DNA of 64,000 bases from UMGS1696 sp964623635 (GTDB lineage: Bacteria > Bacillota > Clostridia > Oscillospirales > CAG-272), in the NCBI GenBank assembly GCA_964623635.1, contig CAZUUA010000006.1, forward strand, positions 1-64,000. Reading direction: 5' to 3'. Below the pieces are notes generated by a model. The model was not told the origin of the DNA. It searched no databases and saw only the letters and a program-made list of their open reading frames with translations. The position numbers were made by a program, and so were the translations under genes. Below, piece by piece: positions 60,878 through 64,000 of this stretch (positions within the stretch are counted from its first letter, which is position 1; each line of letters begins with the position of its first letter).

Positions 60878-60889
60878 TCTCCAAAAACC

Positions 60890-60927
60890 AAAGCGTACAG
60901 AACATCCTGCTCTGTGCGCTTTTTTTG
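60890..60927 (+). terminator. Terminator of AI-2E family gene
   Basis: AAGCG-TACAGA pairs with TCTGT-GCGCTT, followed by seven Ts. Confidence 0.85.
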
Positions 60928-61040
60928 CTTTCGTGTAAAAAAACGCATGGTATCATAGTGGTGGTTTGGGTTGCCCGGAACCATCCGACTTGCCGCACAT
61001 ATACTGAGGATAGTATGGCAAACAAAGGAGTGTTCATAGT

Positions 61041-61310
61041 ATGGAACAAAAATTGTCCGCACTACATCTGGGACAGACGGGCATCATTGCATCGGTGGAA
61101 GAGGGCAGCTTTGGCAGTCGTCTGCAGGATCTGGGATTCACGCCGGGCAGCAGGGTCACAGCGGTCATGGCCAGTCCCATAGGCGGCGACCCGGTGGCGT
61201 ATCGGGTACGGGGCACGCTGGTGGCACTGCGACATACGGATGCTGCACAGGTTATGGTGCTTGTACCCGTGGAACGAACGGAGGATGCGATATGTGGCAA
61301 GCTGTGCTGA
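61041..61310 (+). CDS. feoA: Ferrous iron transport protein FeoA
   Basis: An 89-residue SH3-like protein that assists FeoB. LSALHLGQTGIIASVEEG, RLQDLGFTPGSRVTAV and YRVRGTLVALR are the usual FeoA strands. Its end overlaps the feoB start by 19 bases. No GTTAG palindrome like those at 4-6 kb was found upstream. Confidence 0.9.
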   Translation: MEQKLSALHLGQTGIIASVEEGSFGSRLQDLGFTPGSRVTAVMASPIGGDPVAYRVRGTLVALRHTDAAQVMVLVPVERTEDAICGKLC

Positions 61311-63070
61311 CCGGCAATCCCAACGTAGGCAAAAGCACCGTGTTCAATGCGCTTACCGGTCTGCGGCAGCATACAGGCAACTGGCCGGGCAAAACCGTGG
61401 AGACCAAAACAGGTCTATTGCGTACCCGATCGGCGGAGCTGACCCTGACCGACCTGCCGGGTACCTATAGCCTTATGGGACACTCGCCGGAGGAAGTGGT
61501 GGCAGGGGACTACCTACGGGAACATACGGCAGACTGCGTGGTGGTGGTCTGCGATGCCACAGCACTTTCCCGGAACCTGATCCTGGCCTTGCAGATCCGG
61601 GAACGCTTTCACCGGTGCGTGGTCTGCGTGAACATGATCGACGAAGGGGAAAAGCGTGGCATTGTGGTGGATACGGCGGCTCTGTCCACCATATTGGGCT
61701 GCCCGGTAATCCCCTGTGCTGCCCGACAAAAACGAGGACTGGACACACTGCGGCAAACGATCCTGTCCGTCTGTGCAGAAAAGCAAACGTCTGCCCAGCC
61801 AACCTACCACGCCTATGGAAAGGATATCCCGACCCAGGCAGAAGCCATTGCAAGGACGGTATGTCAGGTATCGGAAACGGCGTTTCCCAGAGACACCAAA
61901 CTGGATCACCTGCTTGCCGGTTCCTGGATGGCATATCCGATGATGGCGGCATTGGGAATCGTTGTGCTTTGGCTGACCATTCGTGGCGCCGGTTACCTGT
62001 CGGAGGCGCTGACGCTGTGCTTTGATTGGCTTCTCACCCATTGCATGACCTGGGGAACAGCACTGGGACTGCCAACCATGCTTTGTTCCTTTTTGGTAGA
62101 AGGCGTGCTCACTACCCTGACCCAGGTGATCGCTGTGATGCTGCCACCGATGGCGATCTTCTTTCCGCTGTTCACACTGCTGGAGGATTTGGGGTATCTG
62201 CCAAGAGCTGCCTTTTGTCTGGATCGAGCCTTTCATGGCTGCGGTACTTGCGGAAAACAGGCGCTGACCATGCTCATGGGACTGGGCTGCAATGCGGCTG
62301 GCGTTACCGGCTGTCGTATCATCGACTCCCCCAGGGAACGAAAGCTGGCGATCCTGACCAATAGCCTGACGCCCTGCAACGGTCGATTGCCTATGGTGCT
62401 GTCGCTGACGGGTGCGGTGGTGGTGCTTCTCAGTCGCACGAGCACAGCACCGGTGGGACTGCAGACGGTGGCTGTGGCTCTGGTATTGGCACTGTGCACC
62501 GGTATGACATTGCTTATCTGTCGTGTCCTGAGCCACACCCTGCTGCAAGGAGAGAACACTACCTTTGCTATGGAGCTGCCCTGTTATCGGATACCCCAGT
62601 GGGGACAGGTGCTCGTTCGTTCCTTTCTGGATCGAACCTTGTTGGTGTTAAGACGTGCCGTAGTGGTGGCGGCTCCGGCTGGTGCACTGCTCTGGTGCCT
62701 GACCCATATGGCTTGGCAGGGGACCACATGGTACGGGCACATCACCGTATTTCTGGACTCTGTTGGACAATGCTTCGGTATGGATGGCGTGATCCTGACC
62801 GCATTTATTCTGTCCTTACCGGCAGCCGAGCTGTTTTTGCCACTGGTGCTGCTTGGGTATGGCGCATCGGAGATCGTGTTGTGGCAGTGCTGGCAAGGCT
62901 CCACGATCCTGTGTGTGCTGTGGTTCACCCTGTTCCATTGGCCCTGCGCCACCACACTGCTGACCATCCAGAAGGAGACCGGCAGCTGGGGCCTGACACT
63001 GCTATCGGCCACACTGCCAACGGCCATTGGTCTTGCCGGTTGTCTGCTGCTTCGTGCCTTACCCATATAA
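61292..63070 (+). CDS. feoB: Ferrous iron transporter FeoB
   Basis: A 592-residue Fe(II) importer. The N-terminal G domain has GNPNVGKST (G1), DLPGTYSL (G3) and NMID (G4). The membrane part holds the Gate motifs, with LPRAAFCLDRAFHGCGTCGKQALTMLMGLGCNAAG between them. It is shorter than E. coli FeoB (773 residues), as in many Firmicutes, and no FeoC follows. The ATG at 61292 follows GGAGG. It is transcribed with feoA. A strong terminator follows. Confidence 0.93.
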   Translation: MWQAVLTGNPNVGKSTVFNALTGLRQHTGNWPGKTVETKTGLLRTRSAELTLTDLPGTYSLMGHSPEEVVAGDYLREHTADCVVVVCDATALSRNLILALQIRERFHRCVVCVNMIDEGEKRGIVVDTAALSTILGCPVIPCAARQKRGLDTLRQTILSVCAEKQTSAQPTYHAYGKDIPTQAEAIARTVCQVSETAFPRDTKLDHLLAGSWMAYPMMAALGIVVLWLTIRGAGYLSEALTLCFDWLLTHCMTWGTALGLPTMLCSFLVEGVLTTLTQVIAVMLPPMAIFFPLFTLLEDLGYLPRAAFCLDRAFHGCGTCGKQALTMLMGLGCNAAGVTGCRIIDSPRERKLAILTNSLTPCNGRLPMVLSLTGAVVVLLSRTSTAPVGLQTVAVALVLALCTGMTLLICRVLSHTLLQGENTTFAMELPCYRIPQWGQVLVRSFLDRTLLVLRRAVVVAAPAGALLWCLTHMAWQGTTWYGHITVFLDSVGQCFGMDGVILTAFILSLPAAELFLPLVLLGYGASEIVLWQCWQGSTILCVLWFTLFHWPCATTLLTIQKETGSWGLTLLSATLPTAIGLAGCLLLRALPI

Positions 63071-63075
63071 AGGAA

Positions 63076-63114
63076 AACACCTGCCTATGTTTGTAGTAAG
63101 CAGGTGTTGTTTAT
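63076..63114 (+). terminator. Terminator of feoAB
   Basis: AACACCTGC (63076-63084) pairs with GCAGGTGTT (63100-63108), then a T-rich tail. Confidence 0.85.
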
Positions 63115-63154
63115 TGGATAGATAATAGGATTACACACGAAATGGCTACCGCAC

Positions 63155-63174
63155 GGAACGGTCAAGACCGTTCC
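63155..63174. repeat. Palindromic intergenic element
   Basis: GGAACGGTC-AA-GACCGTTCC is a perfect 9+9 palindrome between feoB and purF, with flanks CCGCAC and CTACAG. It resembles short palindromic repeats scattered between genes in gut Clostridia. No second copy was seen in this window. Confidence 0.55.
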
Positions 63175-63266
63175 CTACAGTGGATGTACGGTGTCAAAAA
63201 AGTATAGATCAAACTTCAGAGCGAGGAGGTATTCTTCCAGTTTTGACTTCGGATAAGCCTCGCTTA

Positions 63267-64000
63267 TTATTCCTTGCCGTCCCAGCAGTAGGTGCAGAAC
63301 TTGTCCGCATCCAGACCGGACGCTGCGATCATGTCGTCCAGCCGCTGGTACTTCAGCGTGGTGAAGTTCATCATCTTGCGGATCTCTTCCACCATGGCGG
63401 CGTACTCCGGCGTATCCGGGTCACAGTACTTTTCCAGCTTGCCTTCGTGATCGGCACCTTCCAGCATGGCAATGACCCGACGAGAGATCAGATCCATGTC
63501 CGATGTGGAACGAGAGAAGTTCAGGTACTTGCAGCCGTACATGATCGGTGGGCACGCCAGACGAATATGTACTTCCTTGGCGCCACTCTTGTACAAGAAT
63601 TCCGTGGTCTCCCGAAGCTGGGTACCGCGTACGATGGAGTCGTCGATCAGGATCAGCTTTTTGTCCTTGATCAGGTCGCCTACCGGGATCAGCTTCATGT
63701 GTGCGATCAGGTTCCGCTGGCTCTGCTTCTGGGGCATGAAGGAACGGGGCCAGGTGGGGGTGTACTTGATGAAGGGACGGGAATAGGGAATACCGGAACG
63801 GTTGGCGTATCCAATGGCATGGGCAAGCCCCGAGTCCGGTACACCAGCGACCGTGTCGGCTTCCAGACCTTCGTCACGCTGTGCCAGATAATCCCCACAA
63901 CGGCAACGCATGGCCTCCACGTTCACACCTTCATAGGTGGAGGTAGGATAGCCGAAATATACCCATAAGAAAGAGCAGATCTTCAGCTTGTCGTCCGGCT
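63267..64000 (-). CDS. purF: Amidophosphoribosyltransferase, C-terminal part (5' end beyond window)
   Basis: The reading frame enters from beyond base 64000 and stops at 63267. Only the C-terminal phosphoribosyltransferase region of this purine-pathway enzyme is visible. LWVYFGYPTSTYEGVNV, AGVPDSGLAHAIGYAN and the PRPP loop LILIDDSIVRGTQLRET are present, and the protein ends FCTYCWDGKE. The first internal ATG-like start is not the true start. It makes 5-phosphoribosylamine from PRPP and glutamine. The N-terminal glutaminase half is not in the window. Confidence 0.9.
   Translation of the reverse strand, partial: PDDKLKICSFLWVYFGYPTSTYEGVNVEAMRCRCGDYLAQRDEGLEADTVAGVPDSGLAHAIGYANRSGIPYSRPFIKYTPTWPRSFMPQKQSQRNLIAHMKLIPVGDLIKDKKLILIDDSIVRGTQLRETTEFLYKSGAKEVHIRLACPPIMYGCKYLNFSRSTSDMDLISRRVIAMLEGADHEGKLEKYCDPDTPEYAAMVEEIRKMMNFTTLKYQRLDDMIAASGLDADKFCTYCWDGKE

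Overview
The window reads as chromosome of a Gram-positive, endospore-forming Clostridia-type anaerobe, most likely a gut Oscillospiraceae/Ruminococcaceae relative. The inference rests on YerC/YecD, PyrR, DUF1540, DUF1846 and DUF2325 proteins, a Bce-type module, NfnAB, FeoAB, a GerA-type germination protein behind a sigma-G-like promoter, two glycyl-radical components, and many GTG/TTG starts. No species is assigned. I see no prophage, insertion sequence, CRISPR array or plasmid functions.

Layout. 1-3.1 kb: the 5' part of a tRNA-Leu, then yerC, a methyltransferase, an SGNH hydrolase and a lipid kinase. 3.1-6.4 kb: a minus-strand metal/redox patch (flavodoxin, DUF2325, a decayed P-type ATPase tail, an AraC regulator, an HMA protein) with several GTTAG...CTAAC palindromes that look like one repressor's operators. 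6.5-12.3 kb: aroK, then purA-nfnA-nfnB-purB, which places an electron-bifurcating transhydrogenase between two purine genes. 12.4-19.3 kb: CapA-like protein, DUF1540 protein, and a sugar operon (ROK kinase, SIS isomerase, GH78-type hydrolase, glycyl-radical activase), then a GNAT. 19.3-21.6 kb: pyrR and uracil permease behind a structured leader. 21.7-24.5 kb: an orphan solute-binding lipoprotein and an acyltransferase-3. 24.5-29.2 kb: bceRSAB. 29.4-35.7 kb: complete livJHMGF, then a GH29 fucosidase-like gene. 35.8-40.7 kb (minus): DUF1846 protein, an unassigned glycyl-radical enzyme, a DMT-type transporter. 40.7-44.4 kb (minus): a heterodimeric ABC exporter followed by a short repeat. 44.5-50.8 kb: GerA-type protein, second orphan solute-binding lipoprotein, pfkA, LOG-family protein, wecB. 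50.8-52.8 kb: a region with a 28-codon ORF, a structured RNA candidate driven by a consensus promoter, and an unknown lipoprotein. 52.8-59.5 kb: GH2 hydrolase divergent from an AraC regulator, a surface protein with a sortase-like tail, a beta-helix protein and a zinc-ribbon protein. 59.5-64 kb: AI-2E family exporter, feoAB, a dispersed-type palindrome, and the 3' part of purF.

The genes suggest a saccharolytic anaerobe with glycan hydrolases (GH78, GH29, GH2, beta-helix), orphan sugar-type binding lipoproteins, phosphofructokinase glycolysis, bifurcating redox balance and ferrous iron uptake. The best candidates for new biology are the glycyl-radical enzyme with a non-standard active-site context (37.5-39.7 kb), the metal palindrome regulon around a truncated pump (4.0-6.4 kb), and the structured RNA candidate at about 51.25-51.47 kb. 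I found no convincing multi-gene system that is wholly unknown.
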